The notes beneath the pieces were generated by a model, which had not been told where the DNA came from, made no database searches, and was given only the letters and a program-made list of their open reading frames with translations. DNA of 64,000 nucleotides from Janthinobacterium sp. PAMC25594 (GTDB taxonomy: Bacteria > Pseudomonadota > Gammaproteobacteria > Burkholderiales > Burkholderiaceae_D): contig NZ_CP080377.1 of the NCBI RefSeq assembly GCF_019443505.1, positions 5,208,001-5,272,000 on the forward strand, in the 5' to 3' direction. Positions 34,734-44,087 of this stretch are shown here, piece after piece. The translations under genes were made by a program, and so were the position numbers. The first letter of the stretch is position 1. Each line of letters starts with the position of its first letter.

Positions 34734-35246
34734 TTACTGCTGAGCTGGCTCGATGGAGACGCGCAAACGGATGCGCTCGCCCGGATCGTAGGACATGATG
34801 CTCGTGTAGTTGCGGCCGCGGTAGTCGTAGGTGACCTGGTAGCCATTGTTGCGCGATTCCCAGTGGTCGACCTGACGGCATTGCTTGACGGCTTGTTCCT
34901 GCATGCCGCCCTGGTAATTGTTCTGGTTGTCGACACGGTCGCCGACGACGGCGCCGGCAATCGCGCCAGCGGCCGCCGCAGCCGTGCGGCCATTGCCGCC
35001 ACCGACCTGGCTACCGAGCAGGGCGCCGGCGATACCGCCGACGATGGAGCCGCCAGCGCTGCGCTGTTGCGGCGGCGCTTGCACTTGCACGTATTCCGTA
35101 CGGCATTCCTGGCGTGGGCGATTGATCTGCTCCACTTGCGGCACGACGCGCACGACCTTGCCGAAATCTTCAAAGTCGGCGGCCTGGGCGAGTGGCAATG
35201 CACCGATACAAAGGGCTGACATCATCAATTTGGCTTGCAAGTTCAT
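34734..35246 (-). CDS. Glycine-zipper 2TM (17 kDa surface antigen-like) protein
   Basis: A 170-aa protein with a signal peptide (MNLQAKLMMSALCIGALPLAQA). A glycine-zipper segment (residues about 68-102, SIVGGIAGALLGSQVGG and AAAAAGAIAGAVVGDRV) is of the Rickettsia 17-kDa antigen type. Then follows a short beta domain (YQVTYDYRGRNY). Such proteins sit at the outer membrane, but their function is mostly unknown. ATG 35246 is chosen because AGGTT lies seven bases upstream; ATG 35258 is part of that leader. Confidence 0.85.
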   Translation of the reverse strand: MNLQAKLMMSALCIGALPLAQAADFEDFGKVVRVVPQVEQINRPRQECRTEYVQVQAPPQQRSAGGSIVGGIAGALLGSQVGGGNGRTAAAAAGAIAGAVVGDRVDNQNNYQGGMQEQAVKQCRQVDHWESRNNGYQVTYDYRGRNYTSIMSYDPGERIRLRVSIEPAQQ

Positions 35247-35646
35247 TTCTAACCTCATTATGTAGAGAATCTTTCAGGGTATTTTTTACAACTTGAGTCT
35301 ATAGTAATCCGACTCGCTGGCCGGTTGTCGTTCGCATGGCAACAAAATGTAACAGCCCAAGCCCCTTGCCCCACAGTCTGTAACATGCACTTTCAATCGA
35401 TACATGATGTTGGATGACTTGAAACCAGCGGTTTGTAACAAATCTTGCGTTTGACATCATATTCGGGTTGATTCATACAGGACAACACGTTACCCTAATA
35501 CGCGTATGGCTTATATAAAATCGCACTGAATCGCATAAAAGTTGATACAGATCGAATCACCGCGTGCGCATTGACCCGCGTGCGGGGATGCAATAAGAAG
35601 AGCAGCTAGAACAAATCCATACATAACAGGTCGATTTGAGGGAAAA
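35247..35646. other. 400-bp AT-rich intergenic control region
   Basis: Lies between the glycine-zipper gene (minus) and the barstar-like gene (plus). It holds a plus-strand promoter-like TTGACA...CATACA at 35451-35479, a further TATAAA-rich stretch at 35512-35519, and the Shine-Dalgarno AGGGA just before ATG 35647. It is richer in A+T than its surroundings. No open frame with coding character was seen. Confidence 0.5.
35451..35479 (+). promoter_or_regulatory. Promoter candidate for the barstar-like gene
   Basis: TTGACA at 35451-35456, a perfect -35 consensus, with CATACA at 35474-35479 after a 17-bp spacer. The leader to ATG 35647 would be about 160 bases; the second AT-rich site near 35512 may be used instead. 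Confidence 0.5.
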
Positions 35647-36045
35647 ATGAGTTTGTTACTAACCGTGCCGCCCAACCTTGTCCAGTCCATTCGTGCCTTT
35701 CGCGTGACCGAGTTACAAGACGAGGCGATCCGTCTCGGGCAGCACTTTTTATATGCGCATTGCAACGCTGGACAGACCAAACAACAAGTCATCGGCATTA
35801 TTGCGGAAGCATTCCTGTTTCCGAAAAACCTGGCAAAGAATTTCGATGCCCTGCGCCTGTGCCTGACGGATACCATGCACAAGGCCGGTACGCAAACGGG
35901 CTTCCTGGTGGTGCTCGAGCAATTGCCAAATACGCAAAAATTCGACAAGGAAGCGCGCGAGATCCTGCTCGACGTGTTCCGCGATGCGGCCGACTACTGG
36001 GCCGAGAAGAAAGTGCCGTTCCGCGTCTTCTATTCGTTCGAGTAA
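35647..36045 (+). CDS. Barstar-like protein
   Basis: A 132-aa protein resembling the barstar (RNase inhibitor) family found widely in betaproteobacteria: an N-terminal strand, then GQHFLYAHCNAGQTKQQVIGIIAEAFLFPKNLAKNFDALRLCLTD. The last stretch corresponds to the inhibitory helix, in which the bound acidic residue is usually Asp. Barnase-type partners are absent from this window, and chromosomal members of this kind are not always toxin antidotes. AGGGA precedes the ATG. Confidence 0.75.
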   Translation: MSLLLTVPPNLVQSIRAFRVTELQDEAIRLGQHFLYAHCNAGQTKQQVIGIIAEAFLFPKNLAKNFDALRLCLTDTMHKAGTQTGFLVVLEQLPNTQKFDKEAREILLDVFRDAADYWAEKKVPFRVFYSFE

Positions 36046-36165
36046 ATACTTACTCTCGTTACAGTAGCGTAAAGTCCGCCTTTTTCCCGCTAGGCAGCCG
36101 GCATTGTCCGGCAAAAGCGGGTGTTGTGCGAGCATGTTGCGGCGCAACAATATCGCCGGCCTTTC

Positions 36166-36194
36166 TTGGTTCGCATCGCCATAGCGGGTACAAT
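36166..36194 (+). promoter_or_regulatory. Promoter of purN, apparently leaderless
   Basis: TTGGTT at 36166-36171 and TACAAT at 36189-36194 with a 17-bp spacer. Transcription would start around 36200-36202, exactly at the purN ATG (36202), and no Shine-Dalgarno sequence is present. Confidence 0.6.
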
Positions 36195-36201
36195 GCGCGC
36201 T

Positions 36202-36810
36202 ATGAAAAATATCGTTATCCTCATTTCCGGACGCGGCAGCAACATGGAAGCGGTCGTGCGCGCGGCGCAAGCCGAGCAATGGCCAGCCCGTATTGCCGCC
36301 GTCATCAGTAACCGGGCCGACGCCCAGGGACTGGTTTTTGCCGCGGAACACGGGATAGCGACGGCAGTCGTTGCCAACAAGGATTATGCCAGCCGCGAGC
36401 AGTTTGATGCGGCGCTGCAAGCCGTGATCGACGGCTACACCCCCGACCTGGTCGTGCTGGCCGGTTTCATGCGCATCTTGACGCCGCCCTTCGTCGAGCA
36501 TTACGCGGGGCGCATGCTCAATATTCACCCGTCGCTGCTGCCGCTGTTCCCGGGCATGGCGACGCACCGCCAGGCGCTCGAGGCGGGCGTGACGGAACAC
36601 GGCGCGACCGTGCATTTCGTGACGGCCGAGCTCGATCATGGCCCGGCCGTGGCGAGCGCGAAAGTCCCCGTCTTGCCAGGCGACACAGAAGACAGCTTAT
36701 CGGCGCGCGTGCTGGTACAGGAACATCTGCTTTACCCGCGCGCCATCCGCCTGTTCATTGACGATAAACTGTCAGTCGAGCATGGTCAGGTCCGCGTGGA
36801 CCCTCAATAA
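36202..36810 (+). CDS. purN: Phosphoribosylglycinamide formyltransferase
   Basis: A 202-aa protein of the usual GART length. It has ISGRGSNMEAVV at the N-terminus, the formyl-transfer core LNIHPSLLPLFPGMATH (Asn and His catalytic) and HGATVHFVTAELDHGPAV with the third catalytic Asp. It transfers formyl from 10-formyl-tetrahydrofolate to GAR in purine synthesis, and so depends on the folD product. The start follows the promoter directly. An RsmB-like gene starts 21 bases after the stop, so the two are co-transcribed. Confidence 0.96.
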   Translation: MKNIVILISGRGSNMEAVVRAAQAEQWPARIAAVISNRADAQGLVFAAEHGIATAVVANKDYASREQFDAALQAVIDGYTPDLVVLAGFMRILTPPFVEHYAGRMLNIHPSLLPLFPGMATHRQALEAGVTEHGATVHFVTAELDHGPAVASAKVPVLPGDTEDSLSARVLVQEHLLYPRAIRLFIDDKLSVEHGQVRVDPQ

Positions 36811-36831
36811 AATATTACAGGAAGAATAACA

Positions 36832-38151
36832 ATGAGATTGCCACCAGCGATACTTGCCAATGCTGAAGAAGTATTGCGCGAAATTTTACGTTTCACGGCC
36901 CCGGCCGACACCACCCTGTCGCGCTATTTCCGCGACCATCCGCGCCTCGGTTCGCGCGAACGCGGCGCCATCGCCGAAGGCATTTATGCCGTCCTGCGCA
37001 ACAAATCGTTCTTTACCGATTTCGCCGAAGCGGGCAGTGGCCCGACCATGCGCCGTTTGACCATCCTCGGCCTGGCCGAAGCGGTGGGTGCCGACTCCCT
37101 GGGCGGCCTGACGGAAGAAGAAGTGGAATGGCTGGAGCGCATCACGCAAATCGACCGTAGCCTGATGCCGTCGAACATGCGCGCCAACATGCCGACCTGG
37201 CTGTTCGACAAGCTGATCGCCCAGTTCGGCGAAGCGGAAACCATGAAGCTGGCCGATGCGCTGAACGCGCCGGCGCCGCTGGACTTGCGCGTCAACTCGC
37301 TCAAGGCCACGCGTGAAGACGTGATGCTGGCCCTGGCCGAAGCGCCGATCCTCAGCACGCCGACGCCGTATGCGCCGCTGGGGCTGCGCGTGATCAAGAA
37401 GCCATCGTTGCAAAACATGCCTTTGTTCCAGAGCGGCGCCATCGAAGTGCAAGATGAAGGCAGCCAGATCCTGTCGCAGATCGTCGGCGCCAAGCGCGGC
37501 GAGATGGTGGTCGATTTCTGTGCCGGCGCGGGCGGCAAGACGCTCGCACTGGGCGCGCTGATGCGCAACACGGGCCGCTTGTATGCGTTTGACGTATCGG
37601 AAAAGCGCCTGGCCAAGCTGAAGCCACGCATGGCCCGCAGCGGCCTGTCGAACGTGCATCCGGTGCAGATCGCGCATGAGCGCGATGCCAAGATCAAGCG
37701 CCTGGCCGGCAAGATCGACCGCGTGCTGGTCGATGCCCCGTGTAGCGGCCTGGGCACCCTGCGTCGCAATCCGGACGTGAAATGGCGCCAGCAGCCGAAC
37801 TCCATCGTCGAACTGCAAGCCAAGCAGGCAGCCATCCTGGCCGGCGCGGCGCGCCTGGTCAAGGGCGGCGGCCGCCTGGTGTACGCCACCTGCAGCTTCC
37901 TGAACGAAGAAAATGATTTTATCGCCGAGCAATTCCTGGCGGCCCATCCCGACTTCACCCTGGTGCCGATGAGCAAGGTGCTGGCCGAACAGAAGATCGA
38001 GCTGGAAATGGGCGACTACCTGAAATTGCTGCCGCACCTGCACCATACCGACGGTTTCTTCGCCGCCGTGTTCGAACGCAAGGTCATGCCGAAAAAAGTC
38101 TACGCCGATGAAAAACCGGCCGACGACGTTGACGCTGAACCCGCCGAGTAA
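36832..38151 (+). CDS. RsmB/NOP2-family rRNA cytosine-5 methyltransferase
   Basis: A 439-aa protein with the SAM motif VVDFCAGAGGKTLALG, the nucleophile motif DAPCSGLGTLRRNPDVKW (C304) and the second Cys in YATCSFLNEEN (C354). This Cys pair is diagnostic of RNA m5C methyltransferases. The N-terminal NusB-like helical region is partly present (residues 1-130). The most likely substrate is 16S rRNA C967, as for RsmB, but the ortholog is not certain. AGGAAG lies 9 bases upstream. It is second in the purN operon. Confidence 0.9.
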   Translation: MRLPPAILANAEEVLREILRFTAPADTTLSRYFRDHPRLGSRERGAIAEGIYAVLRNKSFFTDFAEAGSGPTMRRLTILGLAEAVGADSLGGLTEEEVEWLERITQIDRSLMPSNMRANMPTWLFDKLIAQFGEAETMKLADALNAPAPLDLRVNSLKATREDVMLALAEAPILSTPTPYAPLGLRVIKKPSLQNMPLFQSGAIEVQDEGSQILSQIVGAKRGEMVVDFCAGAGGKTLALGALMRNTGRLYAFDVSEKRLAKLKPRMARSGLSNVHPVQIAHERDAKIKRLAGKIDRVLVDAPCSGLGTLRRNPDVKWRQQPNSIVELQAKQAAILAGAARLVKGGGRLVYATCSFLNEENDFIAEQFLAAHPDFTLVPMSKVLAEQKIELEMGDYLKLLPHLHHTDGFFAAVFERKVMPKKVYADEKPADDVDAEPAE

Positions 38152-38273
38152 GCCTGTCACGGGCCGCCGCTGCACCCTGCAGTGGCGGCCTTCAATGCCG
38201 CCAGCCCGCCTGGCGGCATGGGATCACTCCCCATCCGTACCATCTTCGTCCCACCTTCCGGACCGCATCCGCC

Positions 38274-39632
38274 ATGAATGAAACCCCGCTGCTCAACCTG
38301 ATCACTGATTTTGTCAATGATTTCCGCCAACCGGCCATCCTGTGGCAGGCGCTGGTCATCCTTGCCTGCCTGGCGCTGAGCTGGCTGCTGGTGCGGCAGT
38401 TGCGCGTGTTCCTGCACAAGCGGGCGGAAGCGGCGACGACGCCAGCCACGCCGGAAACCTTGCAGCGCACGGATAGTTTCATCCGCATTTTGACGCCCGT
38501 GCTGGCGGCCATGCTGCTGGGCATTGCGCAACATTTCCTGGCCAAGTTCCAGTCGGTGAATCTGCTCAGTATCGCCATCCCTCTGTGTACCTCGATGGCG
38601 CTGGTGCGCTTCGGTTTTTATGTGTTGCGCCGCATTTTTGCCCGCCATGGCGATATCAGCCCCACCATGTTGTTGCTGGAAAAGATATTCACGGTGGTGG
38701 TGTGGGCCGGCATGGCCCTGTACATCACGGGCCTGTGGCCGGAATTGCATGCCTTCCTGGAAGGCATCGTCGTGCCGCTGGGACGCAACAAGGTCTCAGT
38801 GGCTGCCATCTTGCAAGCCGCTATTTCGGTGGCCGTGCTGCTGGTGCTGGCCATGTGGGCCGGCACCTCGCTCGACGAGCGCCTGATGAAAATGCCGGGC
38901 TTGCACACTTCCCTGCGCGTGGTGCTGTCGCGCATGGGCCGCGCCGTGCTGATCCTCGTTTCCGTGCTGGTCAGCCTGTCGCTGGTGGGCATCGACCTGA
39001 CGGTGCTGTCCGTGTTTGGCGGCGCTTTCGGCGTGGCGCTGGGCTTTGGCTTGCAAAAGATCGCCGCCAACTTCGTCTCCGGTTTCATCATCCTGCTCGA
39101 CCGCAGCCTGACCATCGGCGACATGATCACGGTGGGTCAATTTACGGGCAAGGTGACGCAGATCAATACGCGCTATACTGTATTACTGGGTGGCGATGGC
39201 GTTGAATCCATCGTGCCGAATGAAATGCTGATTTCCGGCGGCGTGCAGAATATGTCGCTGAGCAACCGCATGGTCTGGCTGTCGACGGCCGTGTCGGTCG
39301 GCTATGAAACGGATATCGATGTCATCTTCCCCTTGCTGGAAGCGGCGACGGCCAAGGTGCCGCGTGTGTCGCAAAGCAATCCGCCCTCGGCGACCCTCGT
39401 GCGTTTCGGCGCCGACGGCCTCGATGTGCAGATCGGCTTCTGGATCGCGGACCCGGAAAACGGCACCGGCGGCGTGAAGTCGAATGTGAACCGCGCCATC
39501 TGGCGCACCTTGCAGGAACATAAGGTCACTGTACCGTTTCCGCAACGCGAATTGCGTATTGTTGCTACGCCTCCTGCCCCGCTTGCCAGCGCGGCAGACG
39601 GTGAGTCCGCGCCATCTGGCACCCAGCCTTAA
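38274..39632 (+). CDS. MscS-family mechanosensitive channel
   Basis: A 452-aa protein with about five to six predicted membrane segments in the N-terminal 240 residues. The Gly/Ala-rich pore helix VFGGAFGVALGFGLQKIAANFVSG follows, then the cytoplasmic beta domain (LLDRSLTIGDMITVG, RYTVLLGGDGVESIVPNEMLI). It opens under membrane tension to release solutes during osmotic downshock. The extra N-terminal helices place it with larger MscS paralogues, not minimal MscS. It lies 122 bases after the RsmB-like gene. Confidence 0.9.
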   Translation: MNETPLLNLITDFVNDFRQPAILWQALVILACLALSWLLVRQLRVFLHKRAEAATTPATPETLQRTDSFIRILTPVLAAMLLGIAQHFLAKFQSVNLLSIAIPLCTSMALVRFGFYVLRRIFARHGDISPTMLLLEKIFTVVVWAGMALYITGLWPELHAFLEGIVVPLGRNKVSVAAILQAAISVAVLLVLAMWAGTSLDERLMKMPGLHTSLRVVLSRMGRAVLILVSVLVSLSLVGIDLTVLSVFGGAFGVALGFGLQKIAANFVSGFIILLDRSLTIGDMITVGQFTGKVTQINTRYTVLLGGDGVESIVPNEMLISGGVQNMSLSNRMVWLSTAVSVGYETDIDVIFPLLEAATAKVPRVSQSNPPSATLVRFGADGLDVQIGFWIADPENGTGGVKSNVNRAIWRTLQEHKVTVPFPQRELRIVATPPAPLASAADGESAPSGTQP

Positions 39633-39765
39633 CCTCGCTGCCTGCCTCCGATTTTGCCTGATAGCACCCATTAGGGCGTACAATCACGCCTAAAATTAAC
39701 TCTGCCGGACCTCCAGAGTCACTGGAGCGACCGTGCGCATGCCCTGTCCACTTGGAGTAGCAGTA

Positions 39766-40974
39766 ATGACATTGAGTTCCGTTTTACACGACGTTTTGCA
39801 GTTCATGGCCACTGGCATTACCGATCTGTCCGCATGGCAAGTTTTCCTGTACACCATGGTGGTCACGCATATCACGATCGCCAGCGTCACGATTTATCTG
39901 CACCGCCACCAGGCCCACCGGGCGCTGGAATTGCACGCCATCCCCAGCCATTTCTTCCGTTTCTGGCTGTGGCTGACGACGGGCCAGGTGACCAAGGAGT
40001 GGGCGGCCATCCACCGCAAGCACCATGCCAAGTGCGATACGGAAGAAGATCCGCACAGCCCCGTGACGCGCGGCATCAAGAAAGTGTTCTGGGAGGGCGC
40101 CGAGCTGTACCGCGCTGAATCGAAGAACATGGAAACCATGGCCAAGTACGGCCACGGCACGCCGACGGACTGGATCGAGCGCAACCTGTACACCAAGTAC
40201 AGCTGGCTGGGCGTGGTGTCGCTGTTCGTCATCAATTTTGTGTTGTTCGGCGTGATCGGCATTTCCGTGTGGGCCGTGCAAATGATGTGGATACCCATCA
40301 CGGCAGCCGGCATCATCAACGGCATCGGCCACTACTGGGGCTACCGTAACTACGACTGCGCCGACGCGGCCACCAACATCATTCCGTTCGGCATCTTGAT
40401 CGGCGGCGAAGAGTTGCATAACAATCACCATACGTATGCGACGTCGGCCAAGCTGTCGTCGAAATGGTATGAAATCGATATCGGCTGGGCGTATATTCGC
40501 GCGCTGGAAATGCTGGGCCTGGCCAAGGTGAAAAAGCTGGCGCCGGAACCGAAGTTCTCGCACGGCAAGCTGGAAGCGGACTTCGAGACCTTGCAGTCGG
40601 TTATTGCCAACCGTTACGACGTGATGGCCAAGTACGCGAAATCGATCAAGCATGCCTGGAAGGAAGAGCTGGAGCACCTGAAGCACAAGGCCGAGCTGGA
40701 AAAGCGCTTCCTGAAATCGTCGCGCAAGCTGATGCAGCGCGAGCCGGGCAAGCTGGCCGATGCGCACCACGAGCAGCTGTCGGAACTGTTCCAGCACAGC
40801 AAGGCGCTGGAAACCATGCACCACATGCGCGTGGAGCTGGGCGCCATCTGGGAGCGTTCGCACTTTACGCGCGAGCAATTGCTGCAGAAGCTGCAAGACT
40901 GGTGCACGCGCGCCGAAGCGTCGGGCATCCAGTCGCTGCAAGATTTCTCGTTGCGCCTGCGTAGCTATGCCTGA
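39766..40974 (+). CDS. Membrane fatty acid desaturase (DesA-like, delta-9 type)
   Basis: A 402-aa protein with membrane segments in the first 60 and around residues 155-195. It has the three histidine boxes of acyl desaturases: HRHQAHRALELH, HRKHHAKCD and HNNHHTYATS. The diiron centre introduces a double bond into membrane acyl chains, a cold-adaptation reaction. A helical tail of about 130 residues follows the last box. ATG 39766 has GGAG upstream; a TACAAT box at 39679-39684 is a possible -10 with a weak -35. A strong terminator follows. Confidence 0.9.
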   Translation: MTLSSVLHDVLQFMATGITDLSAWQVFLYTMVVTHITIASVTIYLHRHQAHRALELHAIPSHFFRFWLWLTTGQVTKEWAAIHRKHHAKCDTEEDPHSPVTRGIKKVFWEGAELYRAESKNMETMAKYGHGTPTDWIERNLYTKYSWLGVVSLFVINFVLFGVIGISVWAVQMMWIPITAAGIINGIGHYWGYRNYDCADAATNIIPFGILIGGEELHNNHHTYATSAKLSSKWYEIDIGWAYIRALEMLGLAKVKKLAPEPKFSHGKLEADFETLQSVIANRYDVMAKYAKSIKHAWKEELEHLKHKAELEKRFLKSSRKLMQREPGKLADAHHEQLSELFQHSKALETMHHMRVELGAIWERSHFTREQLLQKLQDWCTRAEASGIQSLQDFSLRLRSYA

Positions 40975-41055
40975 GTCTTTCGTGGTGGTATCACGATAGG
41001 CTGGCACTGCGCGTCATGCCCTGTGCATTGAGCGGTTTCATGGATTTAAGCACCC

Positions 41056-41088
41056 AAAGCCGGATCCTGGAAAGGATCCGGCTTTTTT
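41056..41088 (+). terminator. Rho-independent terminator of the desaturase gene
   Basis: AAAGCCGGATCC (41056-41067) pairs with GGATCCGGCTTT (41074-41085) around a 6-nt loop and runs into T residues. Confidence 0.92.
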
Positions 41089-41168
41089 GTTCAGTAATGA
41101 GTTGACGTAAATGACAATAATGTAAAATCCTTTCCATTGCAGTTTATTCAATTGGAAGGGATGTAGTG

Positions 41169-43301
41169 ATGTTAAAGTTTGCAAGACATGTAACGTTTGC
41201 TGGTGTGATTGCGGTCCTTTCAGGCTGTGGCGGTGGATCCTCGGCTCCTGCGCCCATGACGGAGCCCGTCAAGCCCGATCCGATTGAAAAGGTCAATTTG
41301 GTCGTGAGCGGCACCGTGGCGACGGGCAAGGCCATGGGGGGAGTTGCACTTCACGCCAAATGCCAGGTAGGCGCGGCATCCGCAGCGACCGCCGAGGACG
41401 GCACATACAAGATGGCTATTCCTGATGGGAAATTGCCTTGTATCCTGCAAATTACTAATCCATCCGATGGCTCTATGCTGCATACGGTCGTGGCAGGGGA
41501 GGGCAGTCAAGCCGTGGCCAATATCACGCCTCTGACTTCCATGATCAGCGCGCGCGTCCTGGGCGGCGCTGCCGGCGCCATGTTTGCCAATTTCGATGCG
41601 TCATTGTTGTCAAAAACTGTGACTGCTGCGGCGCTGGTACATGCGCACACGGATGTGATCAGCGTATTGGGGTCGACACTGTATTTCGGTTCCCTCAAGG
41701 ACTTCATCGGTTCGCCACTGAGGGCCGCCTCGCCAGCCGATATGGGTGCTGGCGACGCACATGACAAGGCGCTTGATCAGTTGTCCGCACGCTTCAACCA
41801 GGATCAGTTGCATCTGATTAACTCTGCCTTGGCAGGCAAGCAGACGATGACTGAAATGAACAAGCTGATCGAGAGCATGAAAGCCGTTCCTGATGCCGTT
41901 GCAGGACCCGAGCAGCGCGTCGCTATCGGTACCACGGTCACGCTTGATGCCAGTGCCAGCGTCGGGCCTGTTGCCGGGAAGTTGAGCTATGCCTGGAAAA
42001 TAGTGACCAAGCCGCTGGCCAGTACAGCGCAATTGCGTAATGCCGATACTGCCCACGCTACGTTTCAGGTGGACAGGCCAGGTCGCTACATGGTCAGCGT
42101 GGGTGTCAGCGACGACAGCAAGGTGTCTACCAGTTATGCCTACACCGATGTGATCGTCGCGCAGGATGTACCGTTCCTGACCACGCCTGATCTCATCCCG
42201 CCTGCCGGACCCAATCTTTCCTCTCAAGAGTATTGGAAAATCGAATATGCGGGGACGAATTCCGGCTACTGCGATGTCTTTTCGGTATCGCGTTATGGCA
42301 GTAGTTATACGCCGGGCTTATGCACGTCCCGAGACAAGCTGATGGGGGACTTTTTCCTGAGTGGACGGGTGGAGAATGATGGGAAGGTGACGCTCAATAT
42401 GCGAATCAATCCGCAAGCGCCCGACAGCACGCAAGTGGCCGCCATCTTTTATGGTGTGTTAAAAGCCGATGGCACCGGGGGCGGTACCTGGAGCATTGCG
42501 AACAGCGCCGCGCAAGGCAGTTGGACCGCTACGCGCTATGCGGCAGAAGAGCGGCAGGTATCACCCACACTCAGCAATCCGGAGGCCGGTTCCATCGCCG
42601 CCAGCAAAGACGCGATGGCGGGAATCTGGCGACGGCCGACCCAGCAGGTATTTCCCGAGTTCGCGCTGGTTCTTCCGAATGGGGAAACGGCTTGGCAGGT
42701 GAGTGCGTCTCCATCGCCCGACTCGGGGTCTGCTCATGTGTTCGGCGGCTTTGTCCGCAATGGGAATGCCTGGGTACTGAATGCCGATGGCAAGATGTAT
42801 GGATCGAAGAGCATCGACCAAGTGCAGGCAAGCGGCACAATTGTCCCCGGCGAGCGCATCATCGGTACTCTGAGCGTGGCCGGCGGAAAACCGATTACCT
42901 TATCTTTTGATTCCTACGCTGTGGACAATGCCCTGGCGCTAAGCCTGGAGGATATCAGCGGCACCTATGTGGGAGCGGGGGCGACGTATATTTCCCCGAG
43001 TGGTGCTATCAGCGGAACAACGGAGAGAGGCTGCAAGCTGCGCGGCAGCATTGCCGCCGCCATTCCCGGATCCAAAGCCAATCTGTTCCGCCTGAAGCTG
43101 ACATTTTATGGGCCGTCGTGGAACCCCAGTCTTTGTAATGAAACGGATATCGGTCCGGATTTCGATGGTTATGCGTACATATCGGCATCGGGAACATATC
43201 GCTACATGAACACCATTCTGCGGCCTAGCCTGTTACCGGTCGGCTTCAGTTCGGATAAATTCATGTATATCGGTTATAACTTGGGCACTAAGATCCGCTA
43301 G
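41169..43301 (+). CDS. Large lipoprotein with a PKD/Ig-like domain
   Basis: A 710-aa protein with a lipoprotein signal (IAVLSGCGGGSS, lipobox LSGC). Residues 45-100 look like a carboxypeptidase-regulatory-like fold (VVSGTVATGKAMGGV). Residues about 245-335 form a PKD/REJ-like beta domain (ATVTLDASASV-type core, then YMVSVGVSDDSKVST). The C-terminal half is beta-rich and not assigned. It should be anchored at the outer membrane and exposed to the periplasm or surface. Its codon use is less GC-biased than its neighbours, suggesting recent transfer or relaxed selection. ATG 41169 follows GGAAGGG. Confidence 0.65.
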   Translation: MLKFARHVTFAGVIAVLSGCGGGSSAPAPMTEPVKPDPIEKVNLVVSGTVATGKAMGGVALHAKCQVGAASAATAEDGTYKMAIPDGKLPCILQITNPSDGSMLHTVVAGEGSQAVANITPLTSMISARVLGGAAGAMFANFDASLLSKTVTAAALVHAHTDVISVLGSTLYFGSLKDFIGSPLRAASPADMGAGDAHDKALDQLSARFNQDQLHLINSALAGKQTMTEMNKLIESMKAVPDAVAGPEQRVAIGTTVTLDASASVGPVAGKLSYAWKIVTKPLASTAQLRNADTAHATFQVDRPGRYMVSVGVSDDSKVSTSYAYTDVIVAQDVPFLTTPDLIPPAGPNLSSQEYWKIEYAGTNSGYCDVFSVSRYGSSYTPGLCTSRDKLMGDFFLSGRVENDGKVTLNMRINPQAPDSTQVAAIFYGVLKADGTGGGTWSIANSAAQGSWTATRYAAEERQVSPTLSNPEAGSIAASKDAMAGIWRRPTQQVFPEFALVLPNGETAWQVSASPSPDSGSAHVFGGFVRNGNAWVLNADGKMYGSKSIDQVQASGTIVPGERIIGTLSVAGGKPITLSFDSYAVDNALALSLEDISGTYVGAGATYISPSGAISGTTERGCKLRGSIAAAIPGSKANLFRLKLTFYGPSWNPSLCNETDIGPDFDGYAYISASGTYRYMNTILRPSLLPVGFSSDKFMYIGYNLGTKIR

Positions 43302-43362
43302 AAAGAGGCCGGAGGAGTGCTGCGGCACTTTTCCGGCATCGCTCCATGCGCGCCGCGTCCAT

Positions 43363-43391
43363 AAAAAAACCGCTCATCGGAGCGGCTTTTT
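43363..43391. terminator. Bidirectional terminator between the lipoprotein gene and rpmG
   Basis: CCGCTC (43370-43375) pairs with GAGCGG (43380-43385) around ATCG, with seven A on the left and five T on the right, so it can end both convergent transcripts. Confidence 0.82.
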
Positions 43392-43412
43392 CATCAGAGA
43401 ACACAATATCAA

Positions 43413-43580
43413 TTACTTGATTTTGGTTTCTTTGTACGTTACGTGCTTGCGTGCTTTAGGATCAAATTTCATGATCTCCATTTTCGCAGGCGTCGTACGC
43501 TTGTTTTTGGTAGTCGTGTAGAAGTGACCCGTACCGGCGGTCGATTCTAACTTGATTTTGTCGCGGCCTGATTTTGCCAT
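43413..43580 (-). CDS. rpmG: 50S ribosomal protein L33
   Basis: A 55-aa protein, [20 protein letters not shown] at the start and [18 protein letters not shown] at the end, matching the Cys-less L33 form. It is a component of the large ribosomal subunit near the E site. rpmB is 22 bases upstream on the same strand, the conserved rpmB-rpmG pair. Confidence 0.96.
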   Translation of the reverse strand: MAKSGRDKIKLESTAGTGHFYTTTKNKRTTPAKMEIMKFDPKARKHVTYKETKIK

Positions 43581-43602
43581 GATAGCTCCCTTATTCTGCT
43601 AA

Positions 43603-43839
43603 TTAGACTTTTTCGCCACGAGCGCGCATATCGACCAATACGGCGTCGATGCCGACTTTATCGATGACGCGCAGACCGGCGTTGGACAAACGCAGGGAGA
43701 CCCAGCGGTTTTCAGATTCAACAAAAATACGACGATTCTGCAAGTTAGGCAAAAAACGACGTTTGGTTTTGTTGTTTGCATGGGAAACATTGTTGCCGAC
43801 CATCGGCTTCTTCCCAGTGACTTGGCAAACACGTGCCAT
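43603..43839 (-). CDS. rpmB: 50S ribosomal protein L28
   Basis: A 78-aa protein starting [20 protein letters not shown] with the basic core [17 protein letters not shown] and ending RARGEKV, typical L28. It is the first gene of the rpmB-rpmG operon, with a strong promoter at 43879-43907. Confidence 0.97.
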   Translation of the reverse strand: MARVCQVTGKKPMVGNNVSHANNKTKRRFLPNLQNRRIFVESENRWVSLRLSNAGLRVIDKVGIDAVLVDMRARGEKV

Positions 43840-43878
43840 GGCGCACTCCTTAAAGATATTCCAAATTGGAAAAACGAG

Positions 43879-43907
43879 AGTATATCCAAAATAAGCAGAT
43901 TTATCAA
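43879..43907 (-). promoter_or_regulatory. Promoter of rpmB-rpmG
   Basis: On the minus strand TTGATA (43907-43902) and TATACT (43884-43879) are separated by 17 bp. The leader to ATG 43839 is about 33 bases. Confidence 0.75.
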
Positions 43908-44087
43908 TGACTTGCGAAAAACAATTGTGTCATGTTGTATTGGGAAAATTTAACAATTTGACGTTTGCCTGTTCTTCATAGGGAAACCGCTGGTAAACCG
44001 CGTTGTTTACTGGTAGATAAGCATCTTGCTGCTGTCACGTATGTCCTTGTTTACACATGGTTAACTGTGACCCAGGGCGGTGCCGGC

